DNA of 64,000 nucleotides from Paenarthrobacter nitroguajacolicus (GTDB taxonomy: Bacteria; Actinomycetota; Actinomycetes; Actinomycetales; Micrococcaceae). Location of the stretch: the NCBI RefSeq assembly GCF_007786235.1, contig NZ_VNFK01000004.1, positions 248,001 to 312,000 on the forward strand, in the 5' to 3' direction. Both the position numbers and the translations under genes were made by a program. A model generated the notes under the pieces. That model had not been told where the DNA came from. It ran no database searches and was given only the letters and a program-made list of their open reading frames with translations. Of the stretch, positions 50,231-58,845 are shown piece after piece; the first letter of the stretch is position 1; every line of letters starts with the position of its first letter.

Positions 50231-51238
50231 GTGAGCAAGGGATCCAAGCCCACCATCCGGGACGTAGCGAAGGCCGCGGAGGTCTCCCTGACCACCGTTT
50301 CCTACGTGCTCTCCGGTCGGCACGGCGGGACCACCCGGATCAGCCAGCCGACGCAGGACAGGGTCTTGGCCGCGGTGAAGGAACTGGGCTATGTGCCCAA
50401 TCAGGCCGCGCGGGGGATGCGGAGGGGCAAAACGGATGTGGTGGCGGTAGCCATCGGAAACCTTGAATGGCCCTGGGACCGCGCCCTCGCCACCGCCGCA
50501 GCAGCGATCCTCCCGCAGCATGGCTACCAACCCGTGATCCTGCTGGGCGACGACTGGCGGAAGTTCATGATGTCAGGCGGGGCGGACGGCGTGATCATCG
50601 GGTACTTCCCTGAAGCAAAGTCACAGGATGAAACTGTCACGGAGCTCGCCCGACGCGGCGTTGCCCAAGTGGTGATCTCCGGAACCATGAAGCCGGCGGG
50701 CTTCGATGTCCTTGCTCCAGAAGCTGACGCTGGGCTCAAGGAGTGCATGGACTTCCTCACCGCGTCCCACCGCAGAATCGCCTGCATCCGGAGGGCAGAC
50801 CCGGCGGGACGGCCCAAGAGTCGCTTCGCCGCCTACGCAGCCGGATTGGAGAAGGCGGGCATTCCGCTCGACGAGACCTTTGTCAGGACGTCGCAGCACC
50901 GCCCGGCCATCGCCTATCAGTCCGCCCTTGAGCTGCTCCAACTGCCGGACCGGCCCACTGCCATCCTCTGCACGGACGACATGGAGGCGCTGCAGACCAT
51001 CCGTGCCGCCTATCGCCTGGGCCTCCGCGTACCCGAAGATGTGCAGATTGTTGGCGTCGGGAACTCTACCGAGGGCCAGGATTACGATCCCGCCCTGACC
51101 ACGGTTGGGCCCGAACCCATCTTCGAACAGGTGGTCCGTATGCTGTTGGATCGTTTGGCAGGCACCACTCCGGTGGAGGGCGTCAGGGTTGCCTCGCCGT
51201 GGAAGTTGCACCGGCGCGGCACCACTCTGAGTAACTAG
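50231..51238 (+). CDS. LacI-family transcriptional regulator
   Basis: 335 aa from GTG 50231. LacI helix-turn-helix and hinge (TIRDVAKAAEVSLTTVSYVLSG ... RVLAAVKELGYVPNQAARGMRRG), then a periplasmic-binding-like effector domain (DVVAVAIGNLEWPWDRAL; GADGVIIGYFPE; AILCTDDMEALQTIRAAYRLGLRVPEDVQIVGVGN). It probably represses the divergent alditol oxidase gene. Its stop codon shares the CTAG tetranucleotide with the stop of the convergent BASS transporter gene. Confidence 0.92.
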   Translation: MSKGSKPTIRDVAKAAEVSLTTVSYVLSGRHGGTTRISQPTQDRVLAAVKELGYVPNQAARGMRRGKTDVVAVAIGNLEWPWDRALATAAAAILPQHGYQPVILLGDDWRKFMMSGGADGVIIGYFPEAKSQDETVTELARRGVAQVVISGTMKPAGFDVLAPEADAGLKECMDFLTASHRRIACIRRADPAGRPKSRFAAYAAGLEKAGIPLDETFVRTSQHRPAIAYQSALELLQLPDRPTAILCTDDMEALQTIRAAYRLGLRVPEDVQIVGVGNSTEGQDYDPALTTVGPEPIFEQVVRMLLDRLAGTTPVEGVRVASPWKLHRRGTTLSN

Positions 51239-52230
51239 TCCTTCAACGGGCGGCGAGCAAGCCAAGCCGCCACAATGGCGCCCGAGATGTTGTGCCACAG
51301 CGAGAACACTGCCGACGGCAGCGCTGCCAGCGGGCTGAAGTGCGCGGTGGCCAGTGTCGCTGCCAGGCCGGAGTTCTGCATGCCAACCTCGAAAGCGAGG
51401 GCGCGGCGAGCCTTGTCATCCAGGCGACCGAGCTTGCCGGCCAGGTAGCCGAGGCCCAGGCCGAAGCCGTTGTGGAGGACCACTGCCAGGAACACGATGC
51501 CGCCGGCGGCCACGATCTTGCTGGCGCTGCCCGCCACGACAATCGCAACAATCAGCGAAATCACGACGGCGGATGCCCACGGAAGTGCCGGGAGCACCTT
51601 CGCGACGAGCTTCGAGAGGAACAGTCGGGCCAGAAGGCCTGCGATGACCGGCAGCAGGACGGTTTTCACGATGTCCATGACCATGGCACCGGCATCGATG
51701 TGCAGGAACGAGCCGGCCAGGAAGAGCGTCAGTGCAGGAGTCACGATGGGGGCGATCAGTGTGGAAACGGAGGCAACGGCGACGGACAGGGCTACGTCGC
51801 CCTTGGCCAGGAATGCCATGACGTTGGACGCCGTACCGGAAGGAGCACAGCCCACCAGGATGAGGCCGACAGCCAGTTCGGGAGGGAGTTGGAGTAGGAC
51901 GGCTATGAGCCAGCCGGCGCCGGGCATGATCACGTAATGCGCCACGATGCCCAGCGCTACGGCCCACGGTCGACGGGCCACCGAGGCAAAGTCCGGCGGA
52001 GTCAGCGTCAGGCCCATGCAGAACATGATGACGCCCAGCAGGTAAGGAACCGAGACGCCCAGGGGTTTGAACAGGTCCGGTATGAGGAAGCCGAGGACGC
52101 CGGCAACCACCACAAGAAGCGGGAACACCGTGACGGCAACCCGCGCGATCTTGGCCTCGGCGGCGAGGGCGGCGTTGACGGGCGCAGCGGATTCATCGGT
52201 TTTCGGTGGGGTATTGGTTGCCTCAAGCAT
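51235..52230 (-). CDS. BASS-family (bile acid:Na+ symporter-like) transporter
   Basis: 331 aa, about ten membrane segments. Family motifs MFCMGLTLTPPDF, VGCAPSGTASNVMAFLAKGDVALSVAVA and EVGMQNSGLAATLA mark the crossover helices and sodium sites. Bacterial relatives carry pantoate, pyruvate-like acids or other organic anions; substrate unknown here. The first 25 residues are polar and Ala/Pro-rich. It ends in the CTAG shared with lacI, leaving no room for a conventional terminator. Confidence 0.88.
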   Translation of the reverse strand: MLEATNTPPKTDESAAPVNAALAAEAKIARVAVTVFPLLVVVAGVLGFLIPDLFKPLGVSVPYLLGVIMFCMGLTLTPPDFASVARRPWAVALGIVAHYVIMPGAGWLIAVLLQLPPELAVGLILVGCAPSGTASNVMAFLAKGDVALSVAVASVSTLIAPIVTPALTLFLAGSFLHIDAGAMVMDIVKTVLLPVIAGLLARLFLSKLVAKVLPALPWASAVVISLIVAIVVAGSASKIVAAGGIVFLAVVLHNGFGLGLGYLAGKLGRLDDKARRALAFEVGMQNSGLAATLATAHFSPLAALPSAVFSLWHNISGAIVAAWLARRPLKD

Positions 52231-52314
52231 TCATCCATGCTCACACTTGCCCCGCAGCGGGAACGAATTCTTTACTTGCAGGGAGACGTATATGTCAGAT
52301 GACCGCTGTTTGCG

Positions 52315-53811
52315 TCAGGAGTTGAGTTTCCCTGCCAAACGCTCGCGCATGCGGATGCTGGCTTCGTTGAGCCCGATGAACTCCACCTCGCGCCCGTGGT
52401 TACGGTACTTCTCGGTAACGGAATCCAGCACGGCCACCGTTGACGCGTCCCAAATATGCGAGCCGTGCAGGTCGATGATCACTCGATCTATGCCTTCCGA
52501 GGAATCCTTTGCGTAGTCGAACTGCGTGTACAGATCGTTGGATGACGCAAAGAAAAGTTCGCCATCCACCGTGTAGGTGGCAACCCTTTCACCGTTGAGG
52601 TCCAGTTCGGTCCGCTCAACGGTAGCGAAGTGGGCCACGCGCCGCGCGAACAGCACCATGGCGGTCACAACTCCGACGCCGACACCCACCGCCAGGTTGT
52701 GCGTGGCCACCACGGCCGCAACAGTAACCACCATGACGGCGGTCTCCGACTTGGGCAGGCGCTTGAGCGTGGAAGGCCGGATGGAGTGCCAGTCGAAGGT
52801 GATCAGTGAAACGAAGATCATCACTGCCACCAAGGCAGCCATCGGAATCATGCCCACTACATCGCCCAGGACCACAACAAGGATCAGCAGGAAGACGCCG
52901 GCCAAGAATGTCGAGAGCCGGCTGCGGGCACCCGAACCCTTCACGTTGATCATGGTTTGGCCAATGACCGCGCAACCGCCCAAACCGCCCAGGAAACCGG
53001 TGACAATGTTGGCCGCCCCTTGACCCCAGGAGACCCGCGTCTTGTTGGAGCGCGTGTCCGTGATGTCATCCACGAGCTTGGCGGTCATCAGCGACTCCAG
53101 CAGGCCCACCAGCGCCATGGACAAGGCGAACGGCGCAATGATCTGGAAGGTCTCCAGGGTCAGCGGAACGTTGGGCAGGAAGAACCCGGGCAAGCTGTCC
53201 GGGAGTTCGCCCTTGTCGCTGACGGTGGGAACGTCCACATTGCCCAGCACGGTCACCAACGTGATGACCACGATCGCTACCAGCGGTGCAGGAATGGCAG
53301 TGGTCAGGCGTGGCAGCCCAAACACGATCACCAAGCCCACCACCACAATCGGATACACCATCCACGGCACGTTGAAGAGCTCTGGCATCTGAGACATGAA
53401 CACCAGGATGGCCAGCGCGTTCACGAAGCCGATCATGACGGACCGTGGGATGAACCGCATCAGCTTGGTCACGCCAAGGACCGCAAGGATGATCTGGAAG
53501 ACGCCCGCCAGAATGATGGTGGCAATCAGGTAGTCGAGCCCGTGTTCCTTCATGACGGGAGCGATCACCAATGCCACCGCGCCGGTGGCCGCGGAGATCA
53601 TGGCAGGACGGCCGCCCACCAGCGCGGTGACCACGCCCATGGTGAACGATGCGAACAAGCCGATGCGTGGATCCACGCCCGCAATCACGGAAAAGGCAAT
53701 GGCTTCCGGGATCAGCGCCAAAGCCACCACGAGCCCTGCGAGGGACTCCGTCAGCAGACGGCGGGGCGAGCGGAACGTCGCCCGCAGAGACATGAGTTGC
53801 TCGGGAGTCAT
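52315..53811 (-). CDS. SulP-family anion transporter with STAS domain
   Basis: 498 aa. The transporter part (about 15-390) has ten or more membrane segments and the SulP pattern (LTESLAGLVVALALIPEAIAFSVIAGVDPRIGLFASF; GQGAANIVTGFLGGLGGCAVIGQTMINVKGSGARSRLS). A C-terminal STAS domain (about 410-498) contains VIIDLHGSHIWDASTVAVLD. Substrates of the family include sulfate, bicarbonate and dicarboxylates. No neighbouring gene identifies the anion. ATG 53811 or the Met six residues later may start translation. Confidence 0.9.
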   Translation of the reverse strand: MTPEQLMSLRATFRSPRRLLTESLAGLVVALALIPEAIAFSVIAGVDPRIGLFASFTMGVVTALVGGRPAMISAATGAVALVIAPVMKEHGLDYLIATIILAGVFQIILAVLGVTKLMRFIPRSVMIGFVNALAILVFMSQMPELFNVPWMVYPIVVVGLVIVFGLPRLTTAIPAPLVAIVVITLVTVLGNVDVPTVSDKGELPDSLPGFFLPNVPLTLETFQIIAPFALSMALVGLLESLMTAKLVDDITDTRSNKTRVSWGQGAANIVTGFLGGLGGCAVIGQTMINVKGSGARSRLSTFLAGVFLLILVVVLGDVVGMIPMAALVAVMIFVSLITFDWHSIRPSTLKRLPKSETAVMVVTVAAVVATHNLAVGVGVGVVTAMVLFARRVAHFATVERTELDLNGERVATYTVDGELFFASSNDLYTQFDYAKDSSEGIDRVIIDLHGSHIWDASTVAVLDSVTEKYRNHGREVEFIGLNEASIRMRERLAGKLNS

Positions 53812-53833
53812 GGGTCCTTACAGGGCAGATTTC

Positions 53834-54940
53834 TTACAGTGCAGTCTGGCGGTAACGCTCAATCTGCTTAAGACGCCGCTGGAGGCTGTCGCGCCGCGGG
53901 TGCGGGACGACGTCGGGCGCCTCAGCGGTGAGATCAATGTGTTCGGTTCCGTACTGCCACAGCAGGAGGTCGTCCAAGAGGCGGTCGGGGCCGGGGGAGT
54001 AGCGGTGGTCCAGGGCCTTGCGGACCTCGGTGATCCGGTTGGCGCTGAGCAGCCCGGCCAGTTCCACGGTCTTGGTGAGTCCGTGGGCGGCAAGGAGTTC
54101 GGCAGCCCATCCCCAGTCGTCATCAACTTTACGGTCAACGTGGGGCAGGAGCGTACGCCAGACGTCACGGACCCGGTTGGGTGTCAGCGGCGATCCGCCC
54201 TCCCCTTCGAGGTCCCAGTAGCTTCGGACTTCCTCGTAGCGCTCGTGAAGATCGGCGAACGCGCTCTCCACGGTTTCCAGCATGGCTGCCGTGGCTGTGA
54301 ATTGACGGTCGAAATGCGGCGTCCATGCACGCGGGTCCTCGGCCTTGAAACGGATGTCGTGCTCGATCTCGCTCCATGCGTGCGCGAACACAGTACGGAT
54401 CTGGCATTCAAAAAAGTAACTGCCGTTGGCGGGCATGTCCGGATTGAAGACGTGCTGGTACTCCTTGACGGCCTCATTCTGGATGGTGCGCAGGATGAGG
54501 TGCCTGCTGGAGTACCCGTACGTTCCGGACTCGATGGAACCGATGTCCTTCTCGCGGTCCCCACGGCAGTCGAAGAGCTGGCGTTGGCGCTTGATGATGT
54601 TGGCCACCGCAGCGTTTTCGGCGGGCAGCTTGGTGATCACGCGGATGCCCACCATGTCGTTCAACGTGCGGAATGGGTCCGGGAACTTGAGGACGCGCGG
54701 GCCCCCCGGCTCCAAAGGATCATCGGTGCGGGAAATTTTCTCGCGGAAAGACTCCACCGTTTTAGTCCGGCCGGTAACAAACAGTGGGGTGACCTCGGCG
54801 TCGTTCAACATGTCCCGCAGGGTGAGCAGGACGTCCCGCGTAACCCGCTTCAGGGCAGGGCGAACACGCTCGTAGAGTGCCACGTTCGCATCCACTGCAT
54901 CGCGCTGATCCTGGTCCAGGCTGTCCCAATTGCTTGCCAT
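53834..54940 (-). CDS. Standalone RelA/SpoT-type (p)ppGpp synthetase-domain protein
   Basis: 368 aa. The synthetase domain (about 50-220) keeps the key motifs: VTGRTKTVESFREKI (ATP-binding Arg/Lys), DMVGIRVI (Mg-binding Asp), YGYSSRHLIL and ECQIRTVFAHAWSEIEHDIRFK (catalytic Glu). No HD hydrolase, TGS or ACT domain is present. A helical C-terminal half of about 145 residues (WAAELLAAHGLTKTVELAGLL, RRLKQIERYRQ) makes it longer than classical small alarmone synthetases of about 210-260 aa. Probably makes (p)ppGpp or a related alarmone without ribosome sensing. Confidence 0.85.
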   Translation of the reverse strand: MASNWDSLDQDQRDAVDANVALYERVRPALKRVTRDVLLTLRDMLNDAEVTPLFVTGRTKTVESFREKISRTDDPLEPGGPRVLKFPDPFRTLNDMVGIRVITKLPAENAAVANIIKRQRQLFDCRGDREKDIGSIESGTYGYSSRHLILRTIQNEAVKEYQHVFNPDMPANGSYFFECQIRTVFAHAWSEIEHDIRFKAEDPRAWTPHFDRQFTATAAMLETVESAFADLHERYEEVRSYWDLEGEGGSPLTPNRVRDVWRTLLPHVDRKVDDDWGWAAELLAAHGLTKTVELAGLLSANRITEVRKALDHRYSPGPDRLLDDLLLWQYGTEHIDLTAEAPDVVPHPRRDSLQRRLKQIERYRQTAL

Positions 54941-55050
54941 GCCCCCAGCTTACGGGGCGGGTCCGACACTGAACCGAGCCACTCGCCGTCGGGGTGCCTC
55001 TAGCCAAACATCCGAACCGTCACGATAGGCTCAGTACAAAGGAGGGCGCA

Positions 55051-55872
55051 ATGTTGCGGCACAAGTACAGCTACGGCGAACACCCCAGTCAGTGGGGCGA
55101 ACTCTTCATACCTGAACCAAGCAACGGAAACCATCGCGGCGCATCAGCTGTGGCCGGTGGAATCGCCGTTGTGATCCATGGCGGCTACTGGCGTTCGCAG
55201 TACGGCGCGGAGCTCGGTGAGCCCCTGGCGCGCGACCTTGCCGCGCATGGCATTACCGCTTGGAACCTGGAATACCGGCGGGCCGGTAACGGCGGTGGTT
55301 GGCCCCATACCTTTGAGGACATCCTGGCCGGCATCGACCATCTGTCCGAAATCGCCGGCGAGCACGACCTCCAGCTCGGCAAGGTGGTGGCCCTCGGCCA
55401 CTCCGCCGGCGGCCATTTGGCTGTCTGGGCTGCGGGCCGGCAGCGGCTCTCGGACATCGGAACGCCCGACGCCGACCGTCAACTCCAGCGCAGCCCTGAA
55501 GATAGCGCTGTGCACCTGACGGGCGTCGTCAGCCAGTCCGGCCTTCTGAACCTCGCCGCCGCGGAGAAACTGAACCTCAGCAACGGCGCAGTCTGCAATT
55601 TGATGGGCGGGGACTCCCATAGATACCCCAAACGGCATAAATACGCCGATCCCATGAGTTTGCTGCCGCTCGACGTCCCCGTATATGCCGTGCACGCCAC
55701 GGATGACGAGGACGTTCCTGCGAGCCAGTCCGAAGCGTACGTGGCGGCGGCAACGGCAGCAGGCAGCGCGGCGCAGTTGCTGCGTGTTCCGGGAGACCAC
55801 TTTGACCTGATCGATCCCAAAGCTGTGGCTTACAAGAAGTGCCGCGAACTGGTGCAACGCCTGCTCTCGTAA
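55051..55872 (+). CDS. Alpha/beta-hydrolase (kynurenine formamidase-like esterase)
   Basis: 273 aa from ATG 55051, preceded by AAAGGAGG. Oxyanion motif HGGYWRSQYG, nucleophile Ser in ALGHSAGGHLAVW, acid Asp in HATDDEDVP and catalytic His in VPGDHFDLID. The HGGY(W) box and overall length match the BD-FAE/kynurenine formamidase group. Hydrolyses an ester or amide; substrate unknown. No tryptophan-degradation genes are nearby. The sugar-kinase gene follows after 39 bp and may be cotranscribed. Confidence 0.87.
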   Translation: MLRHKYSYGEHPSQWGELFIPEPSNGNHRGASAVAGGIAVVIHGGYWRSQYGAELGEPLARDLAAHGITAWNLEYRRAGNGGGWPHTFEDILAGIDHLSEIAGEHDLQLGKVVALGHSAGGHLAVWAAGRQRLSDIGTPDADRQLQRSPEDSAVHLTGVVSQSGLLNLAAAEKLNLSNGAVCNLMGGDSHRYPKRHKYADPMSLLPLDVPVYAVHATDDEDVPASQSEAYVAAATAAGSAAQLLRVPGDHFDLIDPKAVAYKKCRELVQRLLS

Positions 55873-55911
55873 TCTGTGGTCCGCCGGGACCGCCTCTGGC
55901 AGAGTGGTCCC

Positions 55912-56847
55912 ATGCTGACAGTCATTGGTGAGGCCCTGGTCGACGTCGTTCAACGCCCCTCGGGAATTGAGGCGCACGTAGGCGGGAGCCCACTCAACGT
56001 TGCCGTGGGCCTCGCCAGGCTGGACCACCCGGTGCAGTTCATCGGGCGCTACGGCCGCGACGCCTACGGAGATTCCGTGGCCGCGCACCTGCGCTCGAGT
56101 TCGGTGATGGTGCCGCTTCCGCCGGATGAGAAGCCAACCAGCGTAGCCACTGCGCAGATTGACGACGACGGCGCCGCCACCTACGCCTTCGATCTCACCT
56201 GGGAACTCCCCGGCCTCGCCGGTAGGTTGCCGCTGATGCTGCAGGGCGCCACCTTGCTGCATACAGGTTCCATTGCCACCGCCTTGGAGCCCGGCGCCGC
56301 TGAGGTGCTCGCCGCCGTCGAGCATGCCCACCCGAGCAGCACCATCAGCTTCGATCCCAACTGCCGCCCCAGCATCATCACGGACGTTGAGTACGCGCGA
56401 ACGCAGGCCGAGCGCTTTGTGGTCCTGTCCGACGTCGTGAAGGCTTCCGACGAGGACCTCGAGTGGCTGTATCCGGACGTTGATCCCACGGAATCCGCGC
56501 GCCGGTGGCTGTCCCTGGGCGGCGAGGAAGGACCGGCCCTGGTGGTGGTGACCCGTGGTTCACGCGGGCCGTGGGGCGTCACAAGGACAGGCGAAACCCA
56601 GGTTCCGGCGCCTTCCGTGAACGTCGTGGACACCGTGGGCGCTGGTGATTCGTTCATGGCGGGGCTGCTGTCCGCGATTGTGGATCACGGGCTGGATGGT
56701 GCGCAAAACCGCGAAGCGCTGCGCGCCATGCCCCCTGAAACGCTGGCTGCGATCATGGAGCATGCCAGCCGCGCCGCAGCCGTGACCGTTTCACGCGCCG
56801 GCGCCAACCCGCCCACGCGTGCCGAGCTGAACCACGGGGCTGTGTAA
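55912..56847 (+). CDS. PfkB-family carbohydrate kinase (fructokinase-like)
   Basis: 311 aa from ATG 55912. N-terminal MLTVIGEALVDVV and HVGGSPLNVAVGLARL (substrate region), and the C-terminal PfkB signature DTVGAGDSFMAGLL with the catalytic Asp and anion hole. An SFDPNCRPS segment is typical of fructokinases. It phosphorylates a sugar with ATP; fructose is the best guess from pattern. No transporter of sugars is adjacent. Confidence 0.87.
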   Translation: MLTVIGEALVDVVQRPSGIEAHVGGSPLNVAVGLARLDHPVQFIGRYGRDAYGDSVAAHLRSSSVMVPLPPDEKPTSVATAQIDDDGAATYAFDLTWELPGLAGRLPLMLQGATLLHTGSIATALEPGAAEVLAAVEHAHPSSTISFDPNCRPSIITDVEYARTQAERFVVLSDVVKASDEDLEWLYPDVDPTESARRWLSLGGEEGPALVVVTRGSRGPWGVTRTGETQVPAPSVNVVDTVGAGDSFMAGLLSAIVDHGLDGAQNREALRAMPPETLAAIMEHASRAAAVTVSRAGANPPTRAELNHGAV

Positions 56848-56884
56848 GTCTTCGGGGCTCCGTGAAATTCCAGGAGCAGGGCGC

Positions 56885-57946
56885 TTAGGCGGCCCCGTGC
56901 ACGGCGGCCACTTCTTCGCCGGCCTTGACCGGGCCCGGGGGAGTGCCCTTCCCGAACGGGCTTCCGCCCAGCGATTCCCGCCCGTGAGCGGTGAGCCATC
57001 CGGATGGATCAGGGCCCGCCGGAACGATCTTCGTGGGATTAATGTCCTCGTGCACGATGTAGTAATGCTGTTTGATTTGCACGAAGTCGATGGTGTCCCC
57101 GAACCCCGGCGTCTGGAACAGGTCCCGTGCATAGGCCCACAACGCCGGCATTTCGCTGAGCTTGTTCCGGTTGCATTTGAAGTGTCCGTGATACACGGCG
57201 TCGAAGCGCGCCAACGTGGTGAAGAGCCGGACGTCAGCCTCGGTGATGGAGTTACCTACCAGGTATCGCTGGCCGGTGAGCCGTTCCTCCAACCAGTCCA
57301 TGGCGTTCCACAACCGGGCGTAGGCGGCATCGTAGGCTTCTTGTGACCCGGCGAAGCCGCATCGGTAGACGCCGTTGTTGACCTCGGTAAAGACGCGTTT
57401 GTTGACCTGGTCGATTTCCTCACGGAGGTGCTCCGGGTACAGCTGGGGTGCGCCGGTGCGGTGGAACTCCGTCCACTCCGTGGAGAAGTCCAGCGTGATC
57501 TGCGGGTAGTTGTTGGTCACTACCTCGCCGCTGGGGATATCGACAATGGCCGGGACAGTGATTCCGCGGGGGTAATCCGGGAAACGGCGGAAGAACGCCT
57601 CCTGTAGCCGCTCGATGCCCAGCACGGGATCCTTGCCGCCGGGATCAAGGTCGAAAGTCCAAGAGCGGGCATCGTGGGTGGGGCCAGGTTGGCCAAGGCT
57701 GATGACATCCTCGAGTCCCAGAAGCCGGCGCACAATCACTGTCCGATTGGCCCACGGGCACGCCCGCGCCGCAATCAGCCGGTACCGCCCGGGCTCTACG
57801 GGCCAACCCGGCTCGCCGTTTGGTCCCGGAGTACCGTCGCGGGTGATGCGGTCCTCGATGTAGTTGGTGTCGCGGGTGAACTCACCGCCGGTGACGTACG
57901 CTCCGCGGGTGCTGTGTTCTTCGACTGCGCTGGTCTTCTCACTCAT
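56885..57946 (-). CDS. Glutathionyl-hydroquinone reductase homologue (omega/Xi-class GST)
   Basis: 353 aa. Thioredoxin-fold N-domain with active Cys63 in ARACPWANRTVIV, VTNNYPQI for thiol binding, and the helical C-domain with YRCGFAGSQEAYDAAY and RLFTTLARFDAVYHGHFKCN, all typical of the ECM4/YqjG group. These enzymes reduce glutathionyl-hydroquinones. Actinobacteria of this type use mycothiol, so the physiological thiol adduct is probably mycothiol; inferred. Stand-alone gene between the kinase and HAD genes. Confidence 0.9.
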   Translation of the reverse strand: MSEKTSAVEEHSTRGAYVTGGEFTRDTNYIEDRITRDGTPGPNGEPGWPVEPGRYRLIAARACPWANRTVIVRRLLGLEDVISLGQPGPTHDARSWTFDLDPGGKDPVLGIERLQEAFFRRFPDYPRGITVPAIVDIPSGEVVTNNYPQITLDFSTEWTEFHRTGAPQLYPEHLREEIDQVNKRVFTEVNNGVYRCGFAGSQEAYDAAYARLWNAMDWLEERLTGQRYLVGNSITEADVRLFTTLARFDAVYHGHFKCNRNKLSEMPALWAYARDLFQTPGFGDTIDFVQIKQHYYIVHEDINPTKIVPAGPDPSGWLTAHGRESLGGSPFGKGTPPGPVKAGEEVAAVHGAA

Positions 57947-58027
57947 TGCCCCAGCCTATGCTCTGGGTTTTGGAAATGTGGAGGCTATTCCGGGCGCAAA
58001 CGCCTGTTCGCTCCAACGTAGACTGGC

Positions 58028-58840
58028 ATGATGCGGCTCGTAGCAAGCGATATTGACGGCACTATCCTCGGTCACGACGGAAAAATCAGTGATCGGACCA
58101 TCAAGGCATTCCAGGCATGCCGCGACGCAGGCGTGGAACTCGTCTTCGTCACCGGCCGTCCGCCACGCTGGTTGTACCCACTCCAGGAACAGCTCGGGCA
58201 CAGCGGAATCGTGATCTGTTCCAACGGCGCCGTGGTGTGGGACCTCGAAACGGAGAAGGCACTTTCCTCGTGCGTCCTGGATGCGGAGTCAGTCTTTGAG
58301 GCCCGCCGTATCATCAAATCCCTCCGGCCGGATGCCCTGTTCGCCGTCGAGACGTTGACGGGCTTCCAGCTGGAACCGGGCTTCATCGAAAACGAAACCA
58401 GCGAGCTGCTCGCGGAGTTCACCCCCAAACCGCTGATCGAGACGCTCACAGCGGATGACGCCGTCGTGAAGTTCCTGGCAATTACCCGCAAAGGTACGCC
58501 GGACGAGTTCCTGGCCGAGGTACAGCCGGCTGTTGCCCACCTCGTGTCCACCACGCACTCCGCCCCGCGGACGGCGATGCTGGAGATGTCCGTTCCGGGC
58601 ATCAACAAAGCCGTCACCCTCGCCAAGTACGCAGAATCACTGGGGATCGAAGCCGCCGATGTGGTGGCGTTCGGGGACATGCCCAATGACATCGAAATGC
58701 TCCGTTGGGCTGGCCACGGCTACGCCATGGCCAGCGGACACCCGGAGGCCATCCTCGCCGCCGGCCAGCAGGCACCGCACTTCGACGACGACGGCGTGGC
58801 CCAGATTCTCGAGGCAAAGCTGACGGAGCAGCGGGTCTAG
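58028..58840 (+). CDS. Cof-type HAD hydrolase
   Basis: 270 aa. HAD motif I ASDIDGTIL (nucleophile Asp), motif II VTGRPPRW, motif III Lys region and motif IV VVAFGDMPNDIEMLRWA. The C2B cap lies between about 85 and 185. Such enzymes dephosphorylate sugar phosphates or flavin/pyridoxal phosphates; substrate not predicted. Start is ATG 58028 or the adjacent ATG 58031. Divergent from the hydroquinone reductase by 81 bp. Confidence 0.9.
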   Translation: MMRLVASDIDGTILGHDGKISDRTIKAFQACRDAGVELVFVTGRPPRWLYPLQEQLGHSGIVICSNGAVVWDLETEKALSSCVLDAESVFEARRIIKSLRPDALFAVETLTGFQLEPGFIENETSELLAEFTPKPLIETLTADDAVVKFLAITRKGTPDEFLAEVQPAVAHLVSTTHSAPRTAMLEMSVPGINKAVTLAKYAESLGIEAADVVAFGDMPNDIEMLRWAGHGYAMASGHPEAILAAGQQAPHFDDDGVAQILEAKLTEQRV

Positions 58841-58845
58841 CGTCG

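Noticed and set aside
53552..55003. 483-codon plus-strand open frame over the SulP and RelA-like genes
   Set aside because: Spans two clear minus-strand genes with intact active-site motifs.
55144..56331. 395-codon open frame antisense to the hydrolase and kinase genes
   Set aside because: Crosses two well-supported genes on the other strand; no motif.
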